Shown here: in pieces, positions 1-10,191 of the stretch | Layout: every line of letters starts with the position of its first letter | Numbering within the stretch: the stretch's first letter is position 1 | Assembly: GCA_037176725.1 (NCBI GenBank) | Contig: JAZBRS010000026.1 | Span: forward strand, 155,569,501-155,633,500 | Direction: 5' to 3' | Length of the DNA stretch: 64,000 bases | Source of the DNA: Posidonia oceanica | Taxonomy: Eukaryota > Streptophyta > Magnoliopsida > Alismatales > Posidoniaceae | Program-made: the position numbers and the translations under genes | Notes under the pieces: generated by a model | Seen by the model: the letters and a program-made list of their open reading frames with translations, nothing else | Database searches by the model: none | Told to the model about the DNA's origin: nothing

Positions 1-126
1 GGACAAGGGCAATACGGTCATTGCGGGCCAAGAGAGGGTAAGGACTCCTGTTACGCGCGGGGAAGGTGTTAGGCACCCCCGACACGCCCGAGAATCGGTC
101 TTTCTAGGCTTACGCTCGCATATGCA
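1..126 (-). other. Conserved Tat LTR block (copy in G)
   Basis: About 125 bp containing GGTGTTAGGCACCCCCGACA and a GCGGGCC word. The same block recurs in LTRs J, B (same strand) and F, A (opposite strand), in each case a few hundred bases from the LTR 3' end. It is the best conserved part of these otherwise divergent LTRs. From memory, Tat-group LTRs of many plants carry a related TAACACCTTCCC block. Its role is unknown; an RNA-level function in R/U5 is inference. Confidence 0.7.
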
Positions 127-508
127 GGGAAATGCAGACTTTGAATGCCTAAGTGCCAATGAATGCCTGTCTAAGTGCTCAAAGGTGTGCTCTAAGTGAT
201 GAAAGACGATGCAAGGAAGTAAACGTGCAATCTAAGCGCTCAGCAACGCTGCCTGTGTTCCAAACCGGGCGAAACCTGGCTCGTGAGAACTCCGGACAGT
301 AAGCATCATCGCCCTATATGCAAATGCGGGCGAAAAAGCGAAACAGCGAGAAAACCATGCAATGCAATCGACATGCAAGGGAAAACGGCGTAAAACAATG
401 CGAGGAACGAAACAAGTATGCAAAAAGATGCGAGAACAGGGTTGTCATGCAAAATGGGGCAAGAAACGGAACAAGAACGCAAAACCGTGCAAGAAAACGA
501 AAGAAAGG

Positions 509-1335
509 CGCAAAACTGGGCAAGAAAACACCAGGGCACGCAAGACGAGACGAGAAAACTTGAAAATACGCGAAACGGTGCAAGAAAACTAAAGGGCACG
601 CAAAACGGTGCAAGACAAAGAAGCGGCGCGCAAAACGGGGCGAGAAAACTTGAAGGCACGCGAAACGAGGCGAAAAACTAAAGGGCACGCAAAACGGTGC
701 AGGACAAAGAAGCAGCGCGCAAAACGGAGCGAGAAAACTTGAAAACACGCAAAACAGAGCGAGGAAACTGAAGGGCACGCAAAACGGTGCAAAACAAAGA
801 AGCGGCGCGCAAAACGGAGCGAGAAAACATGAAGGCACGCAAAACGGAGCGAAAAAACTAAAGGGCACGCAGAACGGTGCAAAACAAAGAAGTGGCGTGC
901 AAAACGGAGCGAGAAAACTTGAAGGCACGCAAAACGAGGCGAAAAAACTAAAGGGCACGCGAAACGGTGCAAGACAAAGAAGTGGCGCGCAAAACGGAGC
1001 GAGAAAACTAGGCTACACGCAAAACGAAGCGAGAAAACTAAAGGACACGCAAAACGGTGCAAAACAAAGAAGCGGCGCGCAAAACGGAGCGAGAAAACAT
1101 GAAGGCAGCAAAACGGAGCGAAAAAACTAAAGGGCACGCAAAACGGCGCAAGACAGAGAAGCGGCACGCAAAACGGAGCGGGAAAACTTGAAAGCACGCA
1201 AAACGAGGCGAAAAAACTAAAGGGCATGTAGAACGGTGCAAAACAAAGAAGTGGCGCGCAAAACGGAGCGAGAAAACAAGGCTACACGCAAAACGAGGCG
1301 AAAAAACTAAAGGGCACGCAAAACGGTGCGAATGG
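509..1335. repeat. Tandem array, about 90-bp units made of three 30-bp subunits
   Basis: The word GGGCACGCAAAACGGTGC or close variants recurs near 592, 681, 771, 861, 951, 1042, 1130, 1219 and 1309, so the period is 89-90 bp with about nine copies. Each unit contains three 30-bp versions of GCAAAACGG-GCGAGAAAAC. Because 30 is a multiple of three, several frames stay open by chance. Arrays at the same place in LTRs F and B use the simple 30-bp unit. Confidence 0.9.
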
Positions 1336-4300
1336 CATGCAAATGAATGCAATGCAGGGGTTCAGGAAGATATACCTGGAGATCCGGGAGTCTGATCGGA
1401 GATCTGCTTGGTCCATGCTGAAGAGCGCTTCGCTGCGGTCACCTGGGCAGCTTACTCGAGGAGGTCCAACGGTCGGATTGAAAGATATCGCGACTTCGGA
1501 GCAGGGGGGCCAGAACAGATGAGAAGAATAGATCTAGGTGTTCAGGGGGTCCTAGGAATGTGCTGAAGGTCCTCCCAAGTGAAGGGGAGTTAAAAGTGTC
1601 TAGTGTATGCAAAGGGGAACTTAAATGCAAGACTAAATGGATGCGGAATGCATGCAAAGCAAGAAAAGACAAAGAAAAACAATTTGGAAAGAAAAGGGGT
1701 TCAAAAGCATTTTTAAGAAAGAAAGGGGTTAAAATGCAAATTTTCCAGAAAACAGGGGGTTCTGGGGAGTCCGGGAATGCAAGTGGAGGGCCTACATGCA
1801 ATTTTTGCAAGCATAGGAGTTAAAATGCAACTTAGGGGCAAAACAGTCTTTTCACATGATTTTTCAAAAGATGCAAGGCTCTATGTGCGATTTTCAAATC
1901 ATGCAAGGGTCAAGTATGCAATTTCATATGGAAAACATGCTCTGAAAAATAGACTACAGGACTGCAATGCGATTTTTAAAAAGATCAGGGTCAAAAATGC
2001 AATGTAATAAGCTAAAAAATGCATGCAGGAGTTACTGTCCATTTAAAATGGACCTAAGTGTAAATATGTAAAGTCAGAAGGTAAAAAATGCAATGCAGTA
2101 TGCAAAATGGGAAAATAAAACCTAGGTCACTACAGTGAGTTGGATCTAAATGAAAAATCAGTAAAAGATGGGGATGCAGAATGCAATTTGATATGGTAAA
2201 ATGCGTGAAAATAAATGAACTGATTTGAAATAGGACCTAAGTGCAATAATGGAAAGCAGAGGGACTAAAGCGTAAAATTTTATAACTAAGCAGCACAGTA
2301 AAAGGACTAAATTGCAAATACAGACAAGCACAGATATTTAACGCAATTTAGCATGATCTTAAATAAAAAACGTAGCATATTAACTGGCATAAGGACCGAA
2401 ACGAAAAAAATAAGGAAACTTAAGCTGAAAATGCAATATTCACAAAAAACTATACGAATGAGAAAATAAATCCACAGTGCCGGCCGACGCCCGTGAGCAC
2501 TGTAGCAGGGAGCTACCAGAGCTTGCGGCTGCCGGCACAGGGAGGCTGAGGGCAAGCTGATCGGTGGAGGGGCCGCTCCTGGAGCTGACGGAGGCAAGGC
2601 GGCGATCAGCGGAGGATGGTGTGGCCTGGAACACGCCGGAGCGCTCACCGGAGTTCTGCAGAAGCTCTGGAGCTTGGTCCGGCCATTCGACGCAGCGGAG
2701 CTGCGTTCCGAAGACTGGAGGAGACTCCTGGCGTCCGTGCGGAGCTGAGGGAGTCACCGGGGCAACGTTCTACCGGCCGGAACGCCGTGAAGGCCGGAGG
2801 TCTGCACTGGAGAAGACGACCGGAGCGGCGAACGGTGACGGAGCAGGAGGACCAGAAACGCTAATCTAAAGGGCGGAGAAGCACCGCGGGAAGAAAAGGA
2901 GACTAAGGGAAGGAGATTTTACCTGATTCCGCATCCGAGACGTCCTCCCGACGCAGGTGGTTCCAGAAGCCGCCGGTGGAGTTCGTCCGGTGAGGGGAAG
3001 CGCTGTCCGCTGCTCGCGAGGGCTGGAATCGCCTCCAAGCGACTCTCCGGAGCTTCTTGGATGGCTGGACGCAAGCTTCGAAGATCGGAGGAAGAACCGG
3101 CAGGATTGGGTGCACTGCTGGTCGTCCGAGGTGGAGGGAGGTGCCTGTTGCTCGTTGGGTCGAAGGGAGGCTTCCGGCAAGTAGCTGGGACTTCGGTGAT
3201 GGTTGCTGGATGGTTGGTTCGGGCAGTGGAAGTCTGTGATGTGTTTTTGCAGGTGGATCGATTTCTGGCAGAAAAAAGGAGACGACTGTTTGTTGTGGGG
3301 GGTTTGGTCTGTGAGGGGAGTTGGAGGCAAAGTAGAGCGGGGTTGGAAAGGTGGTTGTCCGGCGAGTGCCTGGGTGGAGTTTCGGGGGATGCGGTGGACT
3401 GTGGCACTGGGAATTTCGGAAGGGAAGGGCGGTGGGTTCTGTCTGGATTTCCGGTGGATTGAGGAGGAATACTGGGCTCGTTTCGCTGTGGGAAGGAGGG
3501 GAAGGGTTGCAGGAGGCTTCGGCGAAGTTGGGGGAGGAATTCTGGAGGATTTAGGAGGTGTTTCCGGCTTTGGTCTGCTGTGGAAGGAAGGGGTGGAAGA
3601 TCTGAGTTTTCTGGTGGATTTCTGAGGGGGGACCGTGGTCTCTCTCGCTGGGAATTGCTCTCTGGAAATCGTCCCCCTCTCCGGATGAACTCCTCTGATT
3701 TCTCCTCTCCTTTCCTTCCTCAAATCATTCTGATCTCCCTCCTTTCTGCCATTGATCTGACGACTCCTCTCCTTGCTCTTGCAGGTCTGCCGCATTGAAT
3801 GCTCCGGCGTGGCGATGGCAGGAGGCACGGACGGAGTTCGGCGCGAGCAGGAGATGGCAGGAGGGCAGAGGTGCAGGCGGCGTGCTACTGTAGCACTACA
3901 ACGCGCAGACGGAGGGAAGGAGGAAGAAGAACTGTTGCTGCGGGCCGCGGGCTAAAAGTTTGAAAAAAAGAAGAAAAATGGCAAACGGGCTGATGAGCCC
4001 AGTAAGGAAGAAAAGAAAAGATAAAAGGAAGAAAGAAAGAAAGATGGAGAGAAAAAATAGGAAAAAATAAGATAAAATAAGTAAAAATATGGGATGACTT
4101 GGGTTGTAGGTTAGGTGTTTGATTGGATTTTTTAATGACTGTTTTTAGGTTAATTAGTGTGTTTTAGGCTTGATTTGGGCTTTAGGGTTTTATTTTGTTT
4201 TTGATTTATTTTCCACTTGATTAGGGGTTGGTTAAATTCTTTTAAATTGTTTTTAAAATTGTGTTTTCTTGTTAAGTATTTTAGGATGTTAATTAGGATT

Positions 4301-5533
4301 TTTAGGATTTATTCTTATATTATTTTGAGTGGGTTTTGGACTTTTTAGTTCTAGTCTTTCATCTTTTCCTTCTTTAAGTCTTTTGAACCATGCTTTTGTT
4401 TCTTTTTATTTGTTAATTCTTCTTGATGTTTTTTAGTTGATTTTTTCCCGATTTGATTAAGTGTTTTAAGTCTTTTAACTGTATTTTCTTTTCCTTTTTT
4501 AATTAAGTTCTTATGTTGTTTTCTTTCTTATGTTTATTTGGTTAAGTCTTTTACCTCCTTTAATTACTTGTTTCGTTGTTTGATTTTTAATTCTTCTTTT
4601 TAGGGTTTGTTTTTTAATTCTTTTAGTGGGGTTTTCATTTTTGGTAGGTTCTGATTTTATTTCAATTTTTTAGTTGATTTTACAGTATTTTGTTTTAGTT
4701 TGTTTTGCATTTTTTAGTTTGCATGCTTGATTTTCTTTTTTAGCTTGCTTTAGTTGAGTTTGAGTTTTTAATCATTTGTTTAATATTTTTTAGTTGCTTT
4801 TCTTGGAATTCTGATTTGTTTCTTTTATGTTTTGGGGTTTTACAGATTTTTAAGGGTTTTTATGGTTTTTTGCAAAAGAGAGAAGAAGGAAAAGGGAAAA
4901 AAGAAGAAAAGGGAAAAAAGAGAATAAAAGGGGAAAGAGATAGGTTTGGGGAAAAGATTTTTTAAAATTCGGGGAAAATGCTAAAAATAAAATAAAAATA
5001 GGAATAAGATAGAGAAGGGATAGGAGTACAAAGGGGGCCCACAGCCAAACCGGAAAAAGGACAAGAAGGGGATGAAAAGAGAGGCGATAATCAGGAGAGA
5101 GAGAAGAGAGAGAAAACGATAATCCAGGCAAAAGGGGGTCTTAGGAGTCTCGGAAAGGGGTGAAACTTGGCAGGTGTGGGGTCTAGGATTTCTAGTTCTG
5201 GTCTCGGAGTTTTGGTTTGGTTTTGAGGAAGTTTTGGAGGGGTTTTGAGGTGTAGAAAAGGGGTATTTTTGTCTAAGTTTCCCAGGGTTTTTGGGAGGGG
5301 TCTGGTTTGAGATTTGGCAGGCTTTTTGGTGGGTTTGCTAAGGCATCAGGGGTGAGTTTTCCTATGAATTTTGGTTGGTTTTCGGGTTCGGGAAAGGGGG
5401 GTAATCCTAGGTTGAGTTTGGGCCTATTTTGAAGGGAAAGAAGGAGAGGAAGGTGTGGGTTTGGGTCTAGATTCGGGTCCAACAGCCACCGGAAGGCTCC
5501 AAACGATCCAGCCTGTCAAAATGGGGTGTCAAC
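1336..5533 (-). other. Non-coding body of LTR G
   Basis: No gene seen. 1610-2320 has many spaced ATGCAA/CTAAGTGCAA words. 2480-3960 is GC-rich with long but family-less open frames. 3960-5530 is purine- or T-rich low-complexity DNA. On the minus strand a splice-donor-like CAG|GTAAAA lies at 2925-2917, at the same relative place as GT-donor sequences in LTRs A and B. Confidence 0.6.
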
Positions 5534-5534
5534 A

Positions 5535-6270
5535 CCCTCCCTGTGGTTAACTAAAAGTGGCTAGTAAAAAGAACTTCTAGGAGCAACTAGAGACTTCAAA
5601 CAATCCTGCACCCCCTTGGGTTAATAAAATGCGCAAGATAAAAAACTTTAAGCATTTGCATAAGCATCATATAGGGCATGCATTCTTCTCATCTGAGTCC
5701 ACCTACTAGTCTGCGACGGATGGTCTCGACCTCTTGTTCCACCGCTTTTGGTGTGGGCCAAGTCAGTCGGTCTATCCCCCCTTTGTCCAGGGGTCGTGTC
5801 GGTGTAGTGGAGTGTACTGCCCACGCTTTGGCGGGGTCAGGGCCACCAACGCACCACCCTGTTATTTCCTCAGCTCTAGCTAGGAGTTCGACAAGGAGCC
5901 TACTTTTTCTAACCTGAGTCGGTGACCCGTACACTTGGGGATACCCGAAGTAGATCACCTACTAAGATACACTAGATAGGTGAGGGGGGCATACTAGAAA
6001 GCATATATATCATTCATGCCATCTAACTTAACTCATTTGCATCTGTCTTTCAGTTTCTAATCCTTCTTTGTCTCTGCCTGTGTCAGCAGTGATCGGTAAG
6101 CGAGTTCCCCTTGCTGGAGCTTGAGTACCGTCCCTTTCTGACACCCCTGTTGCGACCTTACTCGCGACCATTCCCCTTTTGAGCTATCCGCCTTTGCGAC
6201 GATAGCTCCTATTAGGAATCGCCGTTTGCATACCCGTCGCAGCCCTATTCTCACGCACTCTAGGTCAGCA
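5535..6270 (+). other. Leader of Tat element F
   Basis: Non-coding. About 5690-5960 matches 40420-40690 in the leader of element A (CTGAGTCCACC, then TCTTGTTCCA, then CTATCCCCCC). Near 6061-6086 a T/C-rich run ending TGTGTCAG follows TTTCTAATCC, the counterpart of the branch-point/acceptor in A at 40791-40820. The part of the leader nearer the LTR lies beyond LTR G, outside the window. Confidence 0.7.
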
Positions 6271-7260
6271 ATGGCCCAGTATGTCAGTGAGCCTCTCTTT
6301 ACTTCTGTCATGGAGGGTGTTTCTGCTCTGGCCCCTCCGGTTGCTCCTTCTGCCCCTTTTGTTCCCCCTCCGACGCTAGGGTTTCCTCCCCTGACGCCTC
6401 TGGTATCTCAGTATGTCCCGGGACACTGGCACGCATCTCTTCCTCTAGATCCGGTCATCGAGTCTATCTTGATGACCATTACTCGCGTTTCGGAGACGCC
6501 ATTGCCCCCTCCTTCCCAGGGATACCTCGCCTTTGACATCCCTCCTACCGCACTGCGACTTTTACCATAGCACCTACTCCTCCCGGACAGTCTGTGTCTG
6601 TGCCGTTTGCTTCTCAATCTTCGCCGGCACTGCACTTCAGCGTTCCTGCTGACGGAACACCTGAGGCTCGGTACTAGCACCTAATGGAGCTTGCCCAGAG
6701 ATTGTAGGGCATGGCTCTATCGGTTCGTCCCTCCTGTACTCCTGTCGTTCCTGAGGTTCCTTTGAGGCCAGTTCCTGCATTTCATGCATCTACCTCTACA
6801 CCTCCGCCTCGACCATTGTCTCAACTGCTCACAGTTCCGACGATGGGGGCCCGTTTACCGTCTCCTTTTGCACAACACTTAGCACAGCATGCTCCTCTTC
6901 CCCCTGGTGGTCAGTCCTTTGGGCTGGTTGGAGCCCAGTACCCCACTGGTTCGCTGTCTGGCACCCCGCCTGTACAGCAATTGGTGCTCCAGCATCCTAC
7001 CCCTCCCACAACACAGCATGTCATCTACCCTCCTCCATTGCATTAGGCCCAGAACCCTGCATACATCCCTGCATACACAGTTCCCCAGCACGGATACGTT
7101 GGCCATCCCGTTGCTCCACCAGGCGACGCTATGGTAGATCCGGAGGAGCACTTAGGTGCGACCCATTCGGCGTATGTGCTCACTACCCCTGCCGATCCCT
7201 CTCCTATGGTAGCAAATCCATACCCCATCAACAATTAGATGGACGTCTTGGAGAATGCAC
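6271..7260 (+). pseudogene. Tat-type gag (ORF1) remnant of element F
   Basis: The ATG at 6271 opens a Pro/Ser-rich protein beginning MAQYVSEPLF, homologous to the gag of element A beginning MAQHAGEPLT (40975). The frame is broken by frameshifts and several TAG codons. Where A has CAG (for example after LH, and before HLxxA) F has TAG near 6676 and 7046. Only the variable N-terminal Pro-rich part remains. The capsid-like core and zinc motif are absent because the sequence runs into the truncated LTR at about 7290. In an intact element this protein would form the cytoplasmic particle. Family assignment rests on the match to A, where the core is recognisable. Confidence 0.7.
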
Positions 7261-7539
7261 TACGACTAGTGCAGGGTACTGAGCACTAGACTAACTTTCT
7301 TCCCCCTTTTTCATGATCCGATCGCATCACGAGCTTTTGGCACCGTGCGAGACACATCGTGGGACACTTTGGTGGGAAATGGTCACAGAACAGTGGTAAT
7401 CCCTCCACTTGCTCCTCTTCCCCTCTGTAGGTCTTCACACCTACTTTGCGCGGTCTTTAAACAGCGTTCGTTCTCACACTTGCGCTGTTTACCTCCCCTT
7501 TGCTTCTCTTGCCCTTTCTCTTTGCATCTGCATTTGCAT

Positions 7540-7960
7540 GGCTTTATCGATGTTTTATTTCGCCTATTTTGGGACCGTTTTGTGTGCCCACTCTGTCTTT
7601 GGCAATGTTTTGCGTGCCCGCTTTGCTTTCTTGCACCGTTTTGCGTGCCGTTCGTGCTTCTTGTACTGTTTTGCGTGCTCACTTTGCTTTCTTGCACCGT
7701 TTTGCGTGCCATTCTTGTTTCTTGCACCATTTTGCGTGCTGGCTTTGTTTTCTCACACCATTTTGCGTGCCCGCTTTGCTTTCTTGCACCGTTTTGCATG
7801 TTGTTCTTGTTTCTTGCACCGTTTTGCGTGCTGGCTTTGTTTTCTGCACTGTTTTGCGTGCCGCTCTGTCTTTTGCGCTGTTTTGGGTGCCGATCTTGTT
7901 TTCTTACACCGTTTCCCGTGCCGCTTCCTTTTCTCGCATCGTTTCACGCATTTTACGTCA
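7540..7960. repeat. 30-bp tandem array in LTR F
   Basis: About a dozen degenerate copies of a 30-bp unit with core CACCGTTTTGCGTGC, the complement of the subunit in G. The 69-230 aa open frames here are repeat artefacts with no start context or family similarity. Confidence 0.85.
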
Positions 7961-8222
7961 TTTTCTATTGCATGTCGCCTGCACTGCTTGGTTTTACCGT
8001 CGTTTTGTTTTCTCGCTTGCATTTGCATATAGGGTAGTGATGCTTACTGCCTGGAGTTCTCACGAGCCAGGTTTCGCCCAGTTCGGAACACAGACAGCGT
8101 TGCTGAGCACTTAGACTGCACGTTTACTTTCCTGCATTGCATCCCATCACTTAGAGCACACATTTGAGTATTCATTCAGGCATTCACTGGCATTTAGGCA
8201 TTCAAACTTGCTTTTCCCTGCG

Positions 8223-8345
8223 TATGCGAGCGTAAGCCTAGAAAGACCGATTCTCGGGCATGTCGGGGGTGCCTAACACCTTCCCCGCACGTAACAGGAG
8301 TCCTTGCCTAGTCTTTTGGCCCGCAATGACCATATTGCCCTTATC
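8223..8345 (+). other. Conserved Tat LTR block (copy in F)
   Basis: Reverse complement of the block at 1-126. It contains GGGGGTGCCTAACACC followed by TTCCCC and a GTAACAGGAG word, about 310 bp before the LTR end. Confidence 0.7.
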
Positions 8346-8659
8346 CTAGGCATGAGTCATATCATTTGCATTCATTTGCATTTGTTTTCCTTTGCATTGC
8401 TTTGCATTGCATCTTTTGCTTGGTTTTGCGTGTTAACTCATGCATTTCCCTCGATTTTCCTTGTCTCCCGATAATAGACGCGGTGGCGACTCTGAATTGT
8501 CTTATCTTCTTCTTCTCTTATCTTTTCTCCTCTATTTTAAGTGTTTTCGAGTTGAGCCCTCCTCCTCGGATATAGCCGTTTATAGTGAGCCTGATTCCAA
8601 TCGATGCACGCGAGCTTCTGGCAGTGTGTATGGACGATCTGAACACCGGGATTACTACA

Positions 8660-9297
8660 ACTAGCAAGTCGATGTGTGGCAAAGGGAAGTCATCTTTGGG
8701 ACAGGCAGCGTTGAGGTTGCGATAGTTAATGCAAACCTTAACTTTTCCGTCCTTCTTGGCCACTAGCACTATGTTGGAGACCCAGTCAGTATATACGACT
8801 GATGAATTTCGGTTTATGGAGCTTGTCGATCTCCTCTTTGACTTTGAGTGCTAGCTTTGGCCTCAATCGCCTCAGTTTCTGCTTGACAGGTTTGGCTCTA
8901 GAGTTTAGTGGAAGCAGGTGTTCCACTAGGGCTGATTGCAGACTGGGCATGTCTTCGTATTTGAAGGCCAACACATCCACAAACTCCTTCAGAATTTGCA
9001 CCATCTCTGCTCGCTCTTCTGCGCTCAAACTGGCACTTATGAGTATTGGCTTCGGCTCTTCTATGGTCCCCAGGTTAACTTCTATGGTCTCTTCCTCGCC
9101 TGCCCTAGTCTGCTCATCATATTTGTCCATGAGGTTCTTAAGCAAGTCTGAGTAAGTTTCTTGGTCCTCCTTATCATCGCTACAGTTGACTAGCTCATAT
9201 GCCTCGATTCCTGCACACTTCCCAAACTGATCGAATTCTTCTACCAGGAAAACCATGTTAGCAGTAGCTAGCTCCTGAGGCATTGCCTTCGTGTATT
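8660..9297 (-). pseudogene. Element E: pre-RT and start of reverse transcriptase
   Basis: On the minus strand 9283-8786 encodes a Tat/Ogre pre-RT region, with LSAEERAEMVQILKEF, then YEDMPSL and PVKQKLRRLRP, typical of the stretch just before RT. After a frameshift near 8786 the RT begins with KKDGKVKVCINYRNLN and PKDDFPLPHID, then is cut at 8660 by the end of LTR F. The catalytic YVDD region and everything after it lie left of F and outside this window. It would copy element RNA into DNA in the particle. Family identity is clear and the gene is certainly dead. Confidence 0.88.
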
Positions 9298-10191
9298 AAC
9301 ACACACGTACAGTTTTTGAAGCAGTGGTCGAAGTTGACCGCGAGTTGCTACAACCAACATGGTGATCCTTTCCCTTATTGAAATCAGAAAGTAAATTGCC
9401 ACTATTTCTAGGAAATGAAAACAATGCAGAATTAAATAGAGTTTTATTTACAGAATCTAGGAGGATGCCCCTAGAGTTACCTCCATCAGTAGAGGTTGGT
9501 GCCTTTCTAGGCGGGCTCGTCATTGTTGACATTCCCACCATCTTGGAAAAGCTCATGATCTACTCCTGGGTCAGGATCGATTTCGAGCTCGTGGGGCTGC
9601 AGATCTTCGAAGAGGTTTGCCATGATGCGGCGAGCCTTATCTACCAGTCGTTGTGACCTACGTATATTTTTCTCCATTAGTTGCTCCAAAGAAGAACAGA
9701 GGTTCAGAGCTGGAGGAAGAGAGGACTCGGAAGCAGCGATGCCGGAAGGAGAGGGAAGAGAAGGAGGTGGCTTGTCTGGAGGTTTGGGAGCCGGAGTGCC
9801 TAACAATGGTGGCGACAATGATTCCTCGGCAGGCAGAGGAGTCCCTATTGCAGTCTGACCTTCTGGAGGCTCTGCTGGCAACTCTATTGCAACTTGACCT
9901 TCTGGAGGCTCTGCTGGCAACTCTATTGGCGATGGTGGAGTCCCTATTGCAGTCTGACCATCTGGAGGCTCTACTGGCAACTTTGTTGCAATTTGACCTT
10001 CTGGACACTCTATTGGCAACTCTAGTGTTTGGAATAAGCTGAAAATGTATTCGTCGGCTGTGTCCTCTTCACTTGGGAGGGTAGATTTGGTTGGTTTCGC
10101 CAATATGATATTTCCCAGTGGGGATGTATTCGAATTGAAAATCCCTACGCTGGTGAAATGCTTTTGTAAACTCCACTGTAACGGCTGCATG
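9298..10191 (-). pseudogene. Element E: linker between protease and RT, with EPPEGQ repeats
   Basis: An open frame (10190-9507, 227 codons) links the G-patch side of the polyprotein, across the D insertion, to the pre-RT. It is rich in Pro/Glu and holds about five imperfect copies of PPEGQxAI with spacers such as ELPA, encoded by 42-48 bp repeats between 9845 and 10020. The C-terminal part (QPHELEIDPDP, near 9600) resembles the acidic stretch before pre-RT in Tat elements. After a stop at 9507 a second frame runs to 9296, so there is at least one frameshift or an unrecognised intron, which Ogre elements are known to have between PR and RT. No enzymatic function is apparent. Confidence 0.6.
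10187..10191. repeat. Target-site duplication of D, left (GCATG)
   Basis: GCATG immediately before the TGTAATATCC start of D. The right copy at 19211 is GCTTG, one mismatch. Confidence 0.65.

Larger units (their letters stand above)
1..5534 (-). repeat. LTR G, Tat/Ogre-type, partial (3' end beyond window)
   Basis: On the minus strand it starts at 5534 with TGTTGACACCCC, nearly the same as the start of LTR B at 35837 (TGTAGACACCCC). Compared with B, about 300 bases of its 3' end lie left of the window. Reading down the minus strand it holds a T-rich stretch, a GC-rich segment (about 2480-3960), an AT-rich stretch studded with ATGCAA words, a tandem array (509-1335) and the conserved block at 1-126. 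It interrupts the leader of element F. Whether it is a solo LTR or belongs to a full element cannot be seen. The many open frames inside are by-products of repeats and base skew. Confidence 0.85.
7291..8659 (+). repeat. LTR F, 5'-truncated, Tat/Ogre-type
   Basis: It is the reverse complement of the 30725-32010 part of LTR B, from TTCCCCCTTTTT to the terminal ATTACTACA at 8659. The first about 3.8 kb of the LTR are missing and gag of F abuts it directly. The right edge cuts into the RT gene of E and is followed by ACTAG (8660-8664), a possible half of a target duplication whose partner lies outside the window. It has a 30-bp tandem array and an internal primer-site-like TGGCGACTCTG near 8482. 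Confidence 0.85.

Noticed and set aside
509..1335. Regular 30-bp repeats that might be read as a CRISPR array
   Set aside because: Units are contiguous with no unique spacers, and the context is a plant LTR.
306..1352. Long open frames rich in FCVPFSFLAPFC-type repeats (also 7345-8114 and 31267-31917), possible Cys-rich repeat proteins
   Set aside because: They are created by 30-bp tandem repeats (multiple of three, few stops), are open in several frames and both strands, and lie within LTRs. No start context or family match.
2866..3828. 320-codon minus-strand open frame in LTR G
   Set aside because: GC-rich, Pro/Ser/Arg-biased, not conserved as protein in LTRs A and B; other frames are also open. 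Only the donor-like edge is conserved.
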